In this document: in pieces, positions 36,608 to 45,412 of the stretch
How positions within the stretch are numbered: the stretch's first letter is position 1
How the letters are laid out: every line of letters starts with the position of its first letter
DNA from: Marinomonas pollencensis
GTDB taxonomy: Bacteria > Pseudomonadota > Gammaproteobacteria > Pseudomonadales > Marinomonadaceae
Assembly (NCBI RefSeq): GCF_003387375.1
Contig: NZ_QUNG01000006.1
Location: forward strand, 85,345-149,344
Reading direction: 5' to 3'
Length of the DNA: 64,000 bases
Notes under the pieces: generated by a model
Database searches by the model: none
What the model was told of the DNA's origin: nothing
Seen by the model: the letters and a program-made list of their open reading frames with translations, nothing else
Made by a program: the position numbers and the translations under genes

Positions 36608-37408
36608 ATGACAAAAATACTGGTTCTACTGCTTGCCTTGTTTGCAGGGCAAAATGCATTGGCAAATACGATGGTGTTTGACCACAGCCGCTGGCATGAT
36701 TTGCTACAAAGGCATGTTGTTTTGCTCAAAGAAGGGCAAGCAAGCGAGGTGGATTATCAAGGCTTTGCAGATGACAAAGCGCAGCTAGATAGTTATTTAA
36801 CAAGCTTGTCTGGCGTAACGCAGAAACAGTTTGATGCGTGGCCAAAAAACGATCAGTTAGCTTGGCTGATTAATGCTTACAACGCTTGGACGGTTGAGTT
36901 GATTTTGACCAAGTGGCCGGATTTAACATCCATCAAAGATCTTGGCAGTTTGTTTCGTTCGCCTTGGAGCAAAAAGTTTATTCCATTGTTAGGTGAAAAA
37001 CGCTCTCTTGATAATATTGAGCACACTCTGATTCGAGGCTCAGATCGTTATCAGGATCCGCGCATTCATTTTGCGGTTAACTGCGCAAGTATTGGTTGTC
37101 CCGCTCTCGCGAACCAAGCCTATCAAGGAGATAATCTTGATAAATTACTCGCTCAGCAGACACAGCTTTTCTTAGCGGATCGCAGTCGTAACCGTTTGCA
37201 GGGTGATAGTTTGGCGTTGTCTTCCATTTTTAAATGGTATCGAGAAGACTTTGAAAAAGGTTGGCATGGCTATCACTCGTTAGAAGCTTTTTTGCTTGAC
37301 CATACCGCCGACTTGGCATTGACGCCAATGGCAGTAGAACAGTTGAAAATAGAATCATTAGACATAGAATTTTTAGATTATGATTGGCACTTAAACAGCA
37401 AGTCTTAA
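36608..37408 (+). CDS. DUF547 exported protein
   Basis: A 266-residue protein with a Sec signal peptide (residues 1 to about 19, ending NALA). It has the DUF547 core: LAWLINAYNAWTVELIL, LDNIEHTLIR, and the cysteine segment HFAVNCASIGCPAL, which may be a catalytic or metal site. GAGG precedes the ATG. The family is widespread in marine bacteria and has no established activity. Neighbours give no clue; it is probably a single-gene unit. Confidence 0.85.
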   Translation: MTKILVLLLALFAGQNALANTMVFDHSRWHDLLQRHVVLLKEGQASEVDYQGFADDKAQLDSYLTSLSGVTQKQFDAWPKNDQLAWLINAYNAWTVELILTKWPDLTSIKDLGSLFRSPWSKKFIPLLGEKRSLDNIEHTLIRGSDRYQDPRIHFAVNCASIGCPALANQAYQGDNLDKLLAQQTQLFLADRSRNRLQGDSLALSSIFKWYREDFEKGWHGYHSLEAFLLDHTADLALTPMAVEQLKIESLDIEFLDYDWHLNSKS

Positions 37409-37525
37409 TACAGCTGGCGAGAATTAACATGATGACCTCGTGCGTTTTTTTGAGAACCATCATGTTGGCTAATAGGCGTTGTTTAAGGCTTTTATCTTAA
37501 GGTGTTTATTCAGTAAGGGTATATT

Positions 37526-37840
37526 TTGAAAATAGTTGAACTTCGTGAATATAAAATTAGGCCAGGAAAAGCGGACCAGTGGATAACCTGGATGCGTGAT
37601 GAACTATTGCCTTATCAGCGCTCTCAAGGCATGAGGATCCTCAGTACCAACCTCTATCAAGATGAGAATGGCGATGAGTTCTTTGTTTGGACCCGTGAAT
37701 TTGATAATGAGCAACAGCGCCAAGCCGCCTATGCCGACACCTACAATGACTGGTGGGTGAATGAAATTCGGCCACAAGTTGCCCAATTGATAGAGTTAGA
37801 TTCTATTAAGGTAAGGCAGCTCAAACCACTCTGGTTATAA
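37526..37840 (+). CDS. NIPSNAP-family small protein
   Basis: A 104-residue protein with the NIPSNAP (ferredoxin-like dimeric alpha/beta barrel) pattern: VELREYKIRPGKADQWITWM at the start and WWVNEIRPQVAQL near the end. The only sensible start is TTG at 37526, which has AAGGG at the right distance. Relatives are often encoded with catabolic or stress genes and have no proven role. It stands alone between DUF547 and a converging cupin gene. Confidence 0.75.
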   Translation: MKIVELREYKIRPGKADQWITWMRDELLPYQRSQGMRILSTNLYQDENGDEFFVWTREFDNEQQRQAAYADTYNDWWVNEIRPQVAQLIELDSIKVRQLKPLWL

Positions 37841-37907
37841 GTTTTATATCAGGCCATTAAGCATAGAAAACACCTTGCTTTAGTGGCCTGATCGCATCAT
37901 AAAATGA

Positions 37908-38258
37908 TTATGGAGTGAGAGTGGGCTTTAGGAAATCTTCCCGTGCAGGAGAAAACATGTCTAACAAAATGCTGTTGTCTTCTAACGCTATTGCCCCATG
38001 CACAAAATGTTTTTGCGCTATGTAAGCATCGCCTTTTTTTAGAATTTGCTTTACTCCATTTACTTCGGCTTCAAAGCTGCCTTCTACAACATAACCAATT
38101 TGATCGTGTATTTCATGAGCGTGGGGATGACCAATAGCTCCCTTATCAAAGCAAAGGTGAACCGCCATTAAATTGTCTGTGTGACCGACAATTTTGCGCT
38201 TTATGCCACTGCCTAAATTTTCCCATTCGTGTTCTTGTGATTGAAAAAAAGTGCTCAT
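37908..38258 (-). CDS. Cupin protein, KdgF-like
   Basis: A 116-residue single-domain cupin. The metal-binding motif reads GHPHAHEIHDQIGYVVEG, with a second histidine in KHFVHGA. This arrangement resembles KdgF, which helps open 4,5-unsaturated uronates from pectin or alginate to linear keto sugars. The FadR-type GntR regulator just upstream on the same strand, of a class that often controls hexuronate genes, supports that reading. No lyase or kinase for uronates is adjacent, so the assignment stays tentative. Confidence 0.65.
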   Translation of the reverse strand: MSTFFQSQEHEWENLGSGIKRKIVGHTDNLMAVHLCFDKGAIGHPHAHEIHDQIGYVVEGSFEAEVNGVKQILKKGDAYIAQKHFVHGAIALEDNSILLDMFSPAREDFLKPTLTP

Positions 38259-38296
38259 GTAAAAAACCTCATGTTATTTTTGTAATGGTTATTTGT

Positions 38297-38326
38297 ATTA
38301 TAATAGCATCAAATGGCAGAAATCAA
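38297..38326 (-). promoter_or_regulatory. Candidate sigma-70 promoter of the cupin gene
   Basis: On the minus strand, TTGATT (38326-38321) and TATAAT (38302-38297) are separated by 18 bp and lie 39 bp before the cupin ATG. The -10 box is a perfect consensus. Confidence 0.5.
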
Positions 38327-38445
38327 AAAAGAACGCTGTTGCGATGAGTGGTTTATTTCCCAGGTGTATCGTGAGGAAGGGAGGGAAGAGAGTCATAAGA
38401 GCAACACGAGGTTTCGTTTGCGTGCCGCTCTTACTTAACAGGGGG

Positions 38446-39159
38446 TTACACAGCTTCTGGTAATCGGTGCTTAGAAGATTGTAAGTGGTCTCGTGATGCG
38501 TTACGTGCGCCGTCACTGTCTCCTGCGATAATGGCTTCAAAAATCAGTCTGTGCTCGGTTAAACAAACGCCACCATGTGCCGAGGAATGCTTAATGAAGG
38601 TGGCAAACATAGTGGTCAAAATATTGCCAAATGGTAAGTAAAAATCATTGTTAGTGGCGTTAAAAATAAGTCGGTGGAAGCTTAAATCAACCTTGGTCCA
38701 TGTGTCATGATCAAAGTGTTGAGCGGTTTTTTCCATCTGCTGGAAAATGCTGGTAAGTTCTGCTTTTTGCTCTGGTGTTGCATGAAGGGCCGCTAGGGCG
38801 CAGGCTTCTGGCTCTACGGCTCTTCTCAGTCCTAAGAATTGAGTGCAGAACTCGGCAGGATCACTTAAGCCGTCCATCCATTCAATAAGTTGCGGATCAA
38901 GGAAATTCCAGCGATCTCGAGACACAACCTTAGTACCAATTTTAGGTCTGGACTCGAGTAAGCCTTTGGAGGTAAGCAGTTTTATTGCTTCTCGCAGCGC
39001 CGTTCGGCTCACGCCAAATTGCTCGCATAATGTCATTTCGTTGGGTGCGATTGACCCTTGTGGCATCTCGCCAGATAAAATACGGCGAGCAATGGAGCGC
39101 GCCACCTGAATGTGTAAGCTTCTTGAAGAGGTCGAGATAGAGGCAAAGTTATTGGTCAT
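38446..39159 (-). CDS. GntR-family regulator, FadR subfamily
   Basis: A 237-residue regulator. The N-terminal winged helix has MTLCEQFGVSRTALREAIKLL. The segment SRDRWNFLDPQLIEWM then leads into an all-helical FadR-type C-terminal domain with metal-binding histidines (DLSFHRLIFNATNND and TEHRLIFEAI). The WNFLDPxLIxWM motif is typical of regulators of galactonate, uronate and related sugar-acid genes (DgoR-like). AAGGACACC before the ATG at 39159 sets the start. The probable target is the cupin gene downstream. Confidence 0.85.
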   Translation of the reverse strand: MTNNFASISTSSRSLHIQVARSIARRILSGEMPQGSIAPNEMTLCEQFGVSRTALREAIKLLTSKGLLESRPKIGTKVVSRDRWNFLDPQLIEWMDGLSDPAEFCTQFLGLRRAVEPEACALAALHATPEQKAELTSIFQQMEKTAQHFDHDTWTKVDLSFHRLIFNATNNDFYLPFGNILTTMFATFIKHSSAHGGVCLTEHRLIFEAIIAGDSDGARNASRDHLQSSKHRLPEAV

Positions 39160-39250
39160 GGTGTCCTTAGTGTCAAACGTCACGAGCCAGTGTTAATTAA
39201 TGGCTTTAAAATTTAATCTAAGGTTAGCATGATTTTGCGTTGCGAACTAT

Positions 39251-39264
39251 TTATTGTCCAATAA
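39251..39264. promoter_or_regulatory. Candidate GntR operator
   Basis: TTATTG and CAATAA are perfect 6-bp arms around TC, 91 bp before the GntR start, in the gap after emrB. Such short A+T-rich dyads are typical of FadR-type sites. Confidence 0.4.
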
Positions 39265-39353
39265 TACTACAAAAGCGATGCTCGCACTTCTTCTGTGGAC
39301 TCTTTAAGTACAACGAAAGGCGCTTTGCTTATTGGCTGTCTAGTAGAGTGACT

Positions 39354-40853
39354 TTACGCTTCTTCTTTTGCTGCTTTTTTGGTGAAGAAGATAAACGGTG
39401 TTAGTACGATAAACAGCAGCGTTAACATAGCGAATAGATCAATGGTAGACATCATTAGTCCTTGTGACGTCACAGTCTGGTTATAGTTCATCAAGGTGGC
39501 TGTGGTTGGAGTTTGCAGTTGCTGCGCTACAAGGGGATTGTAAGCTGATATCTGTTCACTGAGAACAGCGTGGTGCACGCTTGAGTTTCTTGCCCATATC
39601 CATGCAGTCAGTGAGGACGCGAAGCTCGCTCCTAGGGTTCTTATGAACGTAGACAGTGATGCTCCGTCAGCGATGTGAGGCCCATTAAGGTCTGACATCA
39701 AAATGGTGGTCATTGGCATAAAGAATAGCGCGATGCCAATACCCATGAACAGTTGGATAAGTGCAATGGTGGCAAAATCGATGTCCAAATTAAACAGGGT
39801 GCGTAAGTAACAGCTGATTCCTATGACGACGAACGAGCCGCCGGCCAACCAGCGCATGTCCATACGATGGCCAAATTTACCCAGTAGTGGTGACATAACC
39901 AAGGGCAATATTCCCATTGGTGCAGCCGCTAAACCTGCCCACAATGCGGTGTAGCCCAATTGTGTTTGCAACCACTGAGGTAATATCAAGTTGATGCTGA
40001 AAAAGCCGGCATAGCCGAGCGTTAATAAGATGGTGCCAATACAAAAGTTACGGTTAGTAAACAAGCGTAGGTTAATCGCAGGGTGTTCGTCAGTCAGCTC
40101 CCAGATGATCATAAAAATCAACATAATGGCGGCAAACACAGAGCCTAGAATAATCCACTGATTAGAGAACCAATCCAAATCATTGCCCTTATCTAGGACA
40201 AGTTGTAGTGCCCCGACGCCCAGTACCATGGCCGTTAAGCCGATGATGTCTAGCTTAGGTTTGGTTTTTTGCTGCGGTCGATTTTTTAATTGGGCTAAGA
40301 TGACGCTAACTGAGAAGAGCCCCACAGGGATGTTGATAAAGAAAATCCATGGCCAGCTGTAGTTATAGGTAAGCCAACCACCCAAAATTGGCCCTACGAT
40401 AGGTCCCACCACGGCCACCATACCGATTAATGCCAATGCCATGCCGCGTTTGGCGCGAGGGAAAATAGACATTAAAAGCACTTGGCTCATTGGAAAAAGC
40501 GGCGCAGCAGACAAGCCTTGCAAGGCTCGAAAGACCACTAATTCTGCCATGTTTTGCGATATGCCACATAAGAAGGAAGTGGTGATAAAGCTTAACAGTG
40601 CTGCAGTATAAAGTGGCACTTCACCAAAGCGTCGGCTTAGCCATGAGGTAATAGGCAAACCGATGGCATTGCATACAGTAAAGGAGGTAATCACCCAAGT
40701 GCCTTGATTGAAACTGACGCCCATACTGCCTGAAATGGTCGGTAAAGAGACGTTGGCTATGGTGGTATCCAGTACTTGCATGAAAACCCCCAACGCAATG
40801 GCAAACACACACAGAGCCATATTGGCGGGACGAAACCCTTCTTGTTGACTCAT
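39354..40853 (-). CDS. emrB: EmrB-type multidrug MFS exporter (DHA2)
   Basis: A 499-residue, 14-helix DHA2 transporter. The N-terminal signature FMQVLDTTIANVSLPTISG and the motif C region GPILGGWLTYNYSWPWIFFINIPVG are characteristic of EmrB. It uses the proton gradient to push hydrophobic compounds through EmrA and an outer membrane channel. It begins 12 bp after emrA and has AAGGG upstream. It completes the operon marR-omf-emrA-emrB. Confidence 0.93.
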   Translation of the reverse strand: MSQQEGFRPANMALCVFAIALGVFMQVLDTTIANVSLPTISGSMGVSFNQGTWVITSFTVCNAIGLPITSWLSRRFGEVPLYTAALLSFITTSFLCGISQNMAELVVFRALQGLSAAPLFPMSQVLLMSIFPRAKRGMALALIGMVAVVGPIVGPILGGWLTYNYSWPWIFFINIPVGLFSVSVILAQLKNRPQQKTKPKLDIIGLTAMVLGVGALQLVLDKGNDLDWFSNQWIILGSVFAAIMLIFMIIWELTDEHPAINLRLFTNRNFCIGTILLTLGYAGFFSINLILPQWLQTQLGYTALWAGLAAAPMGILPLVMSPLLGKFGHRMDMRWLAGGSFVVIGISCYLRTLFNLDIDFATIALIQLFMGIGIALFFMPMTTILMSDLNGPHIADGASLSTFIRTLGASFASSLTAWIWARNSSVHHAVLSEQISAYNPLVAQQLQTPTTATLMNYNQTVTSQGLMMSTIDLFAMLTLLFIVLTPFIFFTKKAAKEEA

Positions 40854-40865
40854 AAATAGCCCTTA

Positions 40866-42068
40866 CTACTTAGTGGCGGCGACAGGGTGTTGTTGTGCAT
40901 CATTCTGTTTGATGATTTGCGTGATCAGCTGTGTTACGCCCTGCATGGTTTGGTGATAGACATCGGTTTTAAAACGAGGTTGTGATGGACTATCGATGGC
41001 CAATAATTTCCCAGAAGGGTGGTCAGTATCGACATCTACAGTCATAGATAAACCAATGCGCAGCGGGTGTGAAATCAGTTCATTTTGATCCAGAGTGATA
41101 CGTACTGGCAGGCGCTGAACGATTTTTATCCAGTTGCCAGTTGCATTCTGTGCCGGTAAGACGGAAAACGCGCTACCAGTGCCAATCCCCAAGCTTTCGA
41201 TGGTGCCATGGTAAACCACCTTGTCACCGTATAAATCACTTACTAAGGAAACCGGTTGGCCAAGGCGCATATTACTCAGTTGGGTCTCTTTGAAATTTGC
41301 GTCTACCCAGACATCGTGCAATGGCACCACTGCCATTAATGTTGCGCTAGGTGAAATGCGTTGTCCTAATTGTACTTGCCGACGAGCGACATAACCTGAG
41401 ACAGGCGCAACTATTTGGCTGCGTTGTTTTGCTAGGTACGCTTGTTTTAAGTTAGCAATCGCGGATTTTACCAGAGGGTGTGTTGCTACCTTGGTGCCAA
41501 ATATCATGGCTTGTTGCGCTTTTAGTTGTTGTTCAGAAACCGCCAGTTGTTTTTGCGCTGAGTCGACCATGTCTTTAGCGTGGCTTAAGTCTTCTTGTGA
41601 CAAGCCGCCAGCCTTCACCATGTCTTTACGGCGGGCGTAGTCTTGTTGTGCTTTGTGTAGGGTTATTTCTTGTGAAGCAACGACTGCTTCTGCTTGCGTT
41701 ACATTATTAAACATCGCTCTTACTTGGCGTACGGCCTGCGCCAATTTGGCTTTTGCATCTTCATAGGCAATGTCGGCATCGGCTTCATCAAAGCGCACTA
41801 GAACTTGGCCTTTTTCTACATAATCTCCGTCATCCACGGAGATTTGTGTCACTGTACCCACGGTCTCTGAGGTAATGGAAACCATGTTGCCGTTGACATA
41901 CGCATCGTCTGTGCTCTGTTTGCCAACGATATAGGCTTCGTAATACCAACTGACGGCAATGGCGGCAATTACCAAAATAATAAAAAAAATGGTTAAGCTT
42001 TTTTTTCGCTTGCTGCTGGTTGGCTGAGCGGTGTTTGAGTCAGTATTTTGCATGATTGTATTTACCAT
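40866..42068 (-). CDS. emrA: EmrA-type periplasmic adaptor (HlyD family)
   Basis: A 400-residue membrane fusion protein. One N-terminal helix (LTIFFIILVIAAIAVSWYY) is followed by the lipoyl half motif TDDAYVNGNMVSITSETVG, a long coiled-coil hairpin (about residues 100-215) and the second lipoyl/beta-barrel half (IVAPVSGYVARRQVQLGQ). It links EmrB to the outer membrane channel. The start overlaps the channel gene stop by one base (TAATG). The last 40 or so residues are a longer tail than in E. coli EmrA. Confidence 0.92.
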   Translation of the reverse strand: MVNTIMQNTDSNTAQPTSSKRKKSLTIFFIILVIAAIAVSWYYEAYIVGKQSTDDAYVNGNMVSITSETVGTVTQISVDDGDYVEKGQVLVRFDEADADIAYEDAKAKLAQAVRQVRAMFNNVTQAEAVVASQEITLHKAQQDYARRKDMVKAGGLSQEDLSHAKDMVDSAQKQLAVSEQQLKAQQAMIFGTKVATHPLVKSAIANLKQAYLAKQRSQIVAPVSGYVARRQVQLGQRISPSATLMAVVPLHDVWVDANFKETQLSNMRLGQPVSLVSDLYGDKVVYHGTIESLGIGTGSAFSVLPAQNATGNWIKIVQRLPVRITLDQNELISHPLRIGLSMTVDVDTDHPSGKLLAIDSPSQPRFKTDVYHQTMQGVTQLITQIIKQNDAQQHPVAATK

Positions 42069-43507
42069 TAATGTTTAGAGGCTAAGGCCGTATGCTCGTC
42101 CCCAAAACCACCACCTAACGCCTCAATAAGAGCCGCTTGTTGCTCTTGCAGCTGATTTTTTAAGAGCGTTAGGGCTGATTCGGCTTGCAGTAGTTGGTTT
42201 TCGATTTGCAGTACTTCTAGCTGACTTCCCATGCCTGATTGGTAGCGTTTTTCTGTGATTTTATAGCTTTGGGAGGCCAGGTTGGTGCTTCTTTGAGCGT
42301 CTTCTATTTGTTTATTAACAGACTTTATGGTCAGAACATTGTCTGTGATATCGCCAAATGCGTTACTAATGGTTTGGTTATATTGTGCAACGGCGGAATC
42401 ATAATCGGCCGATTTATCGATTAAATTGGCTTTTAAGTCTTGGGTAAATAAGGGCAGTGAGACAGCAGGGCCAACACTCCATGAGCGACTCGCTTCGCCA
42501 AACATAGAATCACCTAATACACTTTTGAAGCCTGCGCTCGCATTGAGGTTGAGATTGGGATAAAAGCGGGTCTTGGCGACTTTGATGTTTTTGCTCGCGG
42601 CCTCTACACGCCATTTAGCGGCGACAATATCGGGTCGATGGGCAATTAAATTAGCGGGTAATGCATTAGGTAATTGCAATGCTTCTGCGAGATGCGCATG
42701 GGGGCGCTTAATGGAGTGAGCAAGATCAGGGCCGTTGCCTATCAAGGTCGCGATGGTGTTTTTCAATAACTGAATGCTAAGTGCACGCTGTTTTAGTGCT
42801 TGTTTGGCAGAAGCCTCATTGCTTTGGGCAGTATAAAGCCGGTCATCTGAGGTAAGGCCACTGTCTAATAGTTTTTGCGTGATCGCGACAATACGCTGGG
42901 TGCGATTAAAATTATCACGAGCGAGGTCTTCTAATGCATAAGCGTTGGCGAGTTGTATATAACGTCTAATGATCGCCGAAGAAAGCTTTATTTTGGCCGC
43001 TTGATGGTCTACTTCTGCGGCTTTTTGACGGTTGATGCTGGCAATCCAAGCGGCTTTGTTACCCCCCCAAAGGTCGAATGAGTAGCTCATATCTAAGCCA
43101 AGTCCGTAAACAGTGCCATAGCGGCTACCTTGATATGTGTAGTCTTCTGAACGTGATAAACGAGAGCGAGTCGCGCTCGCGTTTGCTGACAACTTAGGGT
43201 CAAATTTGCTGTCGGCGGACATGACTAAGGCCGAGGCTTTCTCCAGCGTCGCATTAGCCATTTGTATGTCAGGACTGTTTTTTAAGGCCTGCTCAATCAG
43301 CTGATTGAGTTGGTTGTCTCCAAGTGCTAACCACCAAGAATGTGCTGGCCAATCGGCTGCAGAGAAGGTGTCATTTTTGAGGCTTGAGGCATGATCAATC
43401 AGTGTTTGATCAGCCAATGTGTTGTGCGTTTTTATATTAGCAGGTACAGAACAGCCATATAAAATGCAGAGCGACAGATAGGTGAGGATTTTTGCCGATT
43501 TTAACAT
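42068..43507 (-). CDS. Outer membrane efflux lipoprotein (NodT/TolC-like)
   Basis: A 479-residue RND/MFS-type outer membrane factor. It has a lipoprotein signal ending at LYGC with Cys19, then two TolC repeats rich in long helices (for example QANAYALEDLARDNFNRTQRI). WWLALGDNQLNQLIEQALKNSPD and AHRPDIVAAKWRVEAASKNIK are family signatures. It would form the trimeric exit duct for EmrAB. It overlaps marR by seven bases upstream and emrA by one base downstream, so the operon is tightly coupled. Confidence 0.9.
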   Translation of the reverse strand: MLKSAKILTYLSLCILYGCSVPANIKTHNTLADQTLIDHASSLKNDTFSAADWPAHSWWLALGDNQLNQLIEQALKNSPDIQMANATLEKASALVMSADSKFDPKLSANASATRSRLSRSEDYTYQGSRYGTVYGLGLDMSYSFDLWGGNKAAWIASINRQKAAEVDHQAAKIKLSSAIIRRYIQLANAYALEDLARDNFNRTQRIVAITQKLLDSGLTSDDRLYTAQSNEASAKQALKQRALSIQLLKNTIATLIGNGPDLAHSIKRPHAHLAEALQLPNALPANLIAHRPDIVAAKWRVEAASKNIKVAKTRFYPNLNLNASAGFKSVLGDSMFGEASRSWSVGPAVSLPLFTQDLKANLIDKSADYDSAVAQYNQTISNAFGDITDNVLTIKSVNKQIEDAQRSTNLASQSYKITEKRYQSGMGSQLEVLQIENQLLQAESALTLLKNQLQEQQAALIEALGGGFGDEHTALASKH

Positions 43508-43986
43508 CTTCTATCCTCTTCATTCAGTTGGCATTCAGAGAGGTAAAAGGCGTCGACGATTTTTGCTAAGTAATCTTGTAAGTTGTCTCGCTCGTGATGG
43601 GTTAAACACTCTGTTAAGCGATCAATAGCCTGGTTCGCAAGAGGTAAGGCTCTTAAGGTGGTCGCATGACCTTTGTCGGTTAGCTCTATTAAGGATGAGC
43701 GCCTATCTTCTGGGTCGGCAGTGCGTTGAATTAGCTGTTTTTTTTCTAAGCGATCTAGCATACGAGTAATGGCGCTGCTGTCGACGTTAAGTATCCTGCT
43801 TATGTCGGAAGAGCGTTGGTTGCGCTGAAAAAAGACGGTGAATAACACCTTTGCTTGGCTCGATGTTATGTCTTCCACTGCAAGGTATTGATCGAGAAAA
43901 CGATCTTTAATCTGAGCGCTTTTACCAAGTAAAAAGCCAAGATTGGTTAATAGCGTTTCATCGATTACTTGATGTGTAGGGGGCAT
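43501..43986 (-). CDS. MarR-family repressor of the efflux operon
   Basis: A 161-residue MarR protein. The winged helix contains RSSDISRILNVDSSAITRMLDRLEKKQLI and the wing ADPEDRRSSLIELTDKG. AAGG lies before the ATG. It is first in the efflux operon and its last seven bases overlap the next gene. By analogy with EmrR it should repress the operon until a drug-like or aromatic ligand binds. A very long dyad 28 bp upstream is the probable operator. Confidence 0.92.
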   Translation of the reverse strand: MPPTHQVIDETLLTNLGFLLGKSAQIKDRFLDQYLAVEDITSSQAKVLFTVFFQRNQRSSDISRILNVDSSAITRMLDRLEKKQLIQRTADPEDRRSSLIELTDKGHATTLRALPLANQAIDRLTECLTHHERDNLQDYLAKIVDAFYLSECQLNEEDRRC

Positions 43987-44014
43987 AACAAACCTTAATA
44001 ATAAAAACAGTTAA

Positions 44015-44049
44015 TTGCTTGACTATGCAATGAGTGCATAGTCAAGCAA
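44015..44049. promoter_or_regulatory. MarR/EmrR-type operator
   Basis: Two exact 15-bp arms (TTGCTTGACTATGCA and its complement) flank ATGAG. The 35-bp dyad lies just before marR, and each arm contains TTGACT, a good -35 box. A repressor dimer bound here would cover the promoter. Confidence 0.75.
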
Positions 44050-44425
44050 ATATTGATGATTTCATAAAAGCTGTCAATGGATTAGAGCGGGCACAGCAAA
44101 TCTTGTCCAAGATATGGCAAATATTTACGTCTCCTGTACATTTAATGAACAGCAATAAGTGCCTACTTTGGATGACTTTACAGACAGTGACATTTTCTTC
44201 TGTATGACACTAGATAACCGTCAAGAGGCTAAATTCACTTGCGTGGAAAGTATTTAAAAGCTTGTTGTAAAAGGATAAAAGGGCTTTTTATGAGGATTTC
44301 TATAAAAGATACAAAAGGCGACAAACTGTAACAAAATAGTGCCAGGTGGGCTGTCTTAAAGTGAATGGATGTGGCGTATTATAGCCCAAGACTTACAAGT
44401 CACTCCATTGCTTATAGGAATCAAG
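44050..44425. other. Intergenic region before the cheY-cheC-GGDEF operon
   Basis: No gene is visible. The stretch is A+T-rich; a weak inverted repeat (TAAAAGC/GCTTTTTA) lies near 44260-44293. It should hold the promoter of the signalling operon, but I cannot place -35 and -10 boxes with confidence. Confidence 0.4.
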
Positions 44426-44779
44426 ATGACCTTACGAATTTTATTAGTTGATGACAGCAAAGTCAGCCGATTAGCATTATCTAAAGCATTAAGAAAAATA
44501 GATGAGACGCTCGACATCAGTGAAGCCGCCAGTGCGGATGCCGCTGAACAATACCTTGAAACCACCACCGTTGATTGCGTGCTGATTGATTATAATATGC
44601 CCGATCGCAACGGGCTTGAGCTGGCGGAAGCTTTATTTTTGTCGCACCCCGCCATTAAAAAAACGCTAGTGACGGCCAATATTCAAGATACGCTGCGCGA
44701 GCGAGCTCTTTCGATGGGGGTTGGCTTTATTGCGAAGCCAGCTAAACCTGAAGAGCTTGCTGCTGTACTAGGAGCCTGA
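44426..44779 (+). CDS. CheY-like single-domain response regulator
   Basis: A 117-residue receiver domain without an output domain. Acidic residues Asp9-Asp10 (LLVDDSK), phospho-acceptor Asp55 (LIDYNMP), Thr83 and Lys104 (IAKPAKP) are all present, so it can be phosphorylated. The start is the ATG at 44426 with AGGA upstream; a longer frame from 44369 is rejected. The gap to the CheC-like gene is one base. No kinase is adjacent, so the phosphate source is elsewhere. The neighbours suggest that its phosphorylation state is read or removed by the CheC-like protein and connected to c-di-GMP. Confidence 0.9.
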   Translation: MTLRILLVDDSKVSRLALSKALRKIDETLDISEAASADAAEQYLETTTVDCVLIDYNMPDRNGLELAEALFLSHPAIKKTLVTANIQDTLRERALSMGVGFIAKPAKPEELAAVLGA

Positions 44780-44780
44780 T

Positions 44781-45410
44781 ATGGAGGCTTTTTTAACCGA
44801 CGATGAATTTGATTTGATGGTTGAGTTGGTCAATATCGGAGTGGGCAAATCGGCCTCTGCGCTGTCGCAATTGGCCGGCGAAGAAGTGTTATTGTCTGTG
44901 CCTGCCTTAGAGTTTTTGACCTTAGCTGATGCGACTAGTGTATTTGAGGAGCGTTTGCCCGCCTTGTTAACAGGAGTAAGTCAGGAATTTTCTGGTTTCT
45001 TCTCCGGTAAAGCCGCTTTACTTTTTCCCGAATCCCGCAGTTTGGATTTAGTGAATGTGATGCTAGGCGGGGATGACTTTGATGGAGAAATAGACGCGGA
45101 ATTGGAAGAAGAGGCATTATCTGAACTGGGAAATATTCTGCTTAATAATTGTTTATCCACCTTGTCTAATATATTGAACAAATCATTAGCGACCCAGTTA
45201 CCACACACTTTCCATGCGAAGCCAGCAGGTTTGATTAGCCAGCTGCTGTCGGAAGAAAAAGATGAAACTATTATCATGTTGTTAAAAGTTGATTTTAGTT
45301 TAAAAAGTCGAAATTTATCTGGTCACTTGGTATTTGTGATTGATTTTTCTGAAAATGGAACATTCAAAAAAACCTTGCAGGATTACCTTAAAAGTTTAGA
45401 GGCAGCCTAG
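44781..45410 (+). CDS. CheC-like CheY-P phosphatase
   Basis: A 209-residue protein of the CheC/CheX/FliY fold. Both catalytic helices are visible: Glu15/Asn18 in VELVNIGVGKSASALSQ and Glu115/Asn118 in LSELGNILLNNCLSTL. These residues line up with the dephosphorylation sites of CheC. It is sandwiched between the CheY-like and PAS-GGDEF genes with gaps of one and two bases. It likely removes phosphate from the CheY-like partner, or the receiver may modulate it. No flagellar or chemotaxis genes are in the window, so a role outside chemotaxis is possible. Confidence 0.85.
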   Translation: MEAFLTDDEFDLMVELVNIGVGKSASALSQLAGEEVLLSVPALEFLTLADATSVFEERLPALLTGVSQEFSGFFSGKAALLFPESRSLDLVNVMLGGDDFDGEIDAELEEEALSELGNILLNNCLSTLSNILNKSLATQLPHTFHAKPAGLISQLLSEEKDETIIMLLKVDFSLKSRNLSGHLVFVIDFSENGTFKKTLQDYLKSLEAA

Positions 45411-45412
45411 CA

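Noticed and set aside
37426..37466. AACATGATG/CATCATGTT as a terminator after the DUF547 gene
   Set aside because: The loop is 23 bases long and no T run follows the stem.
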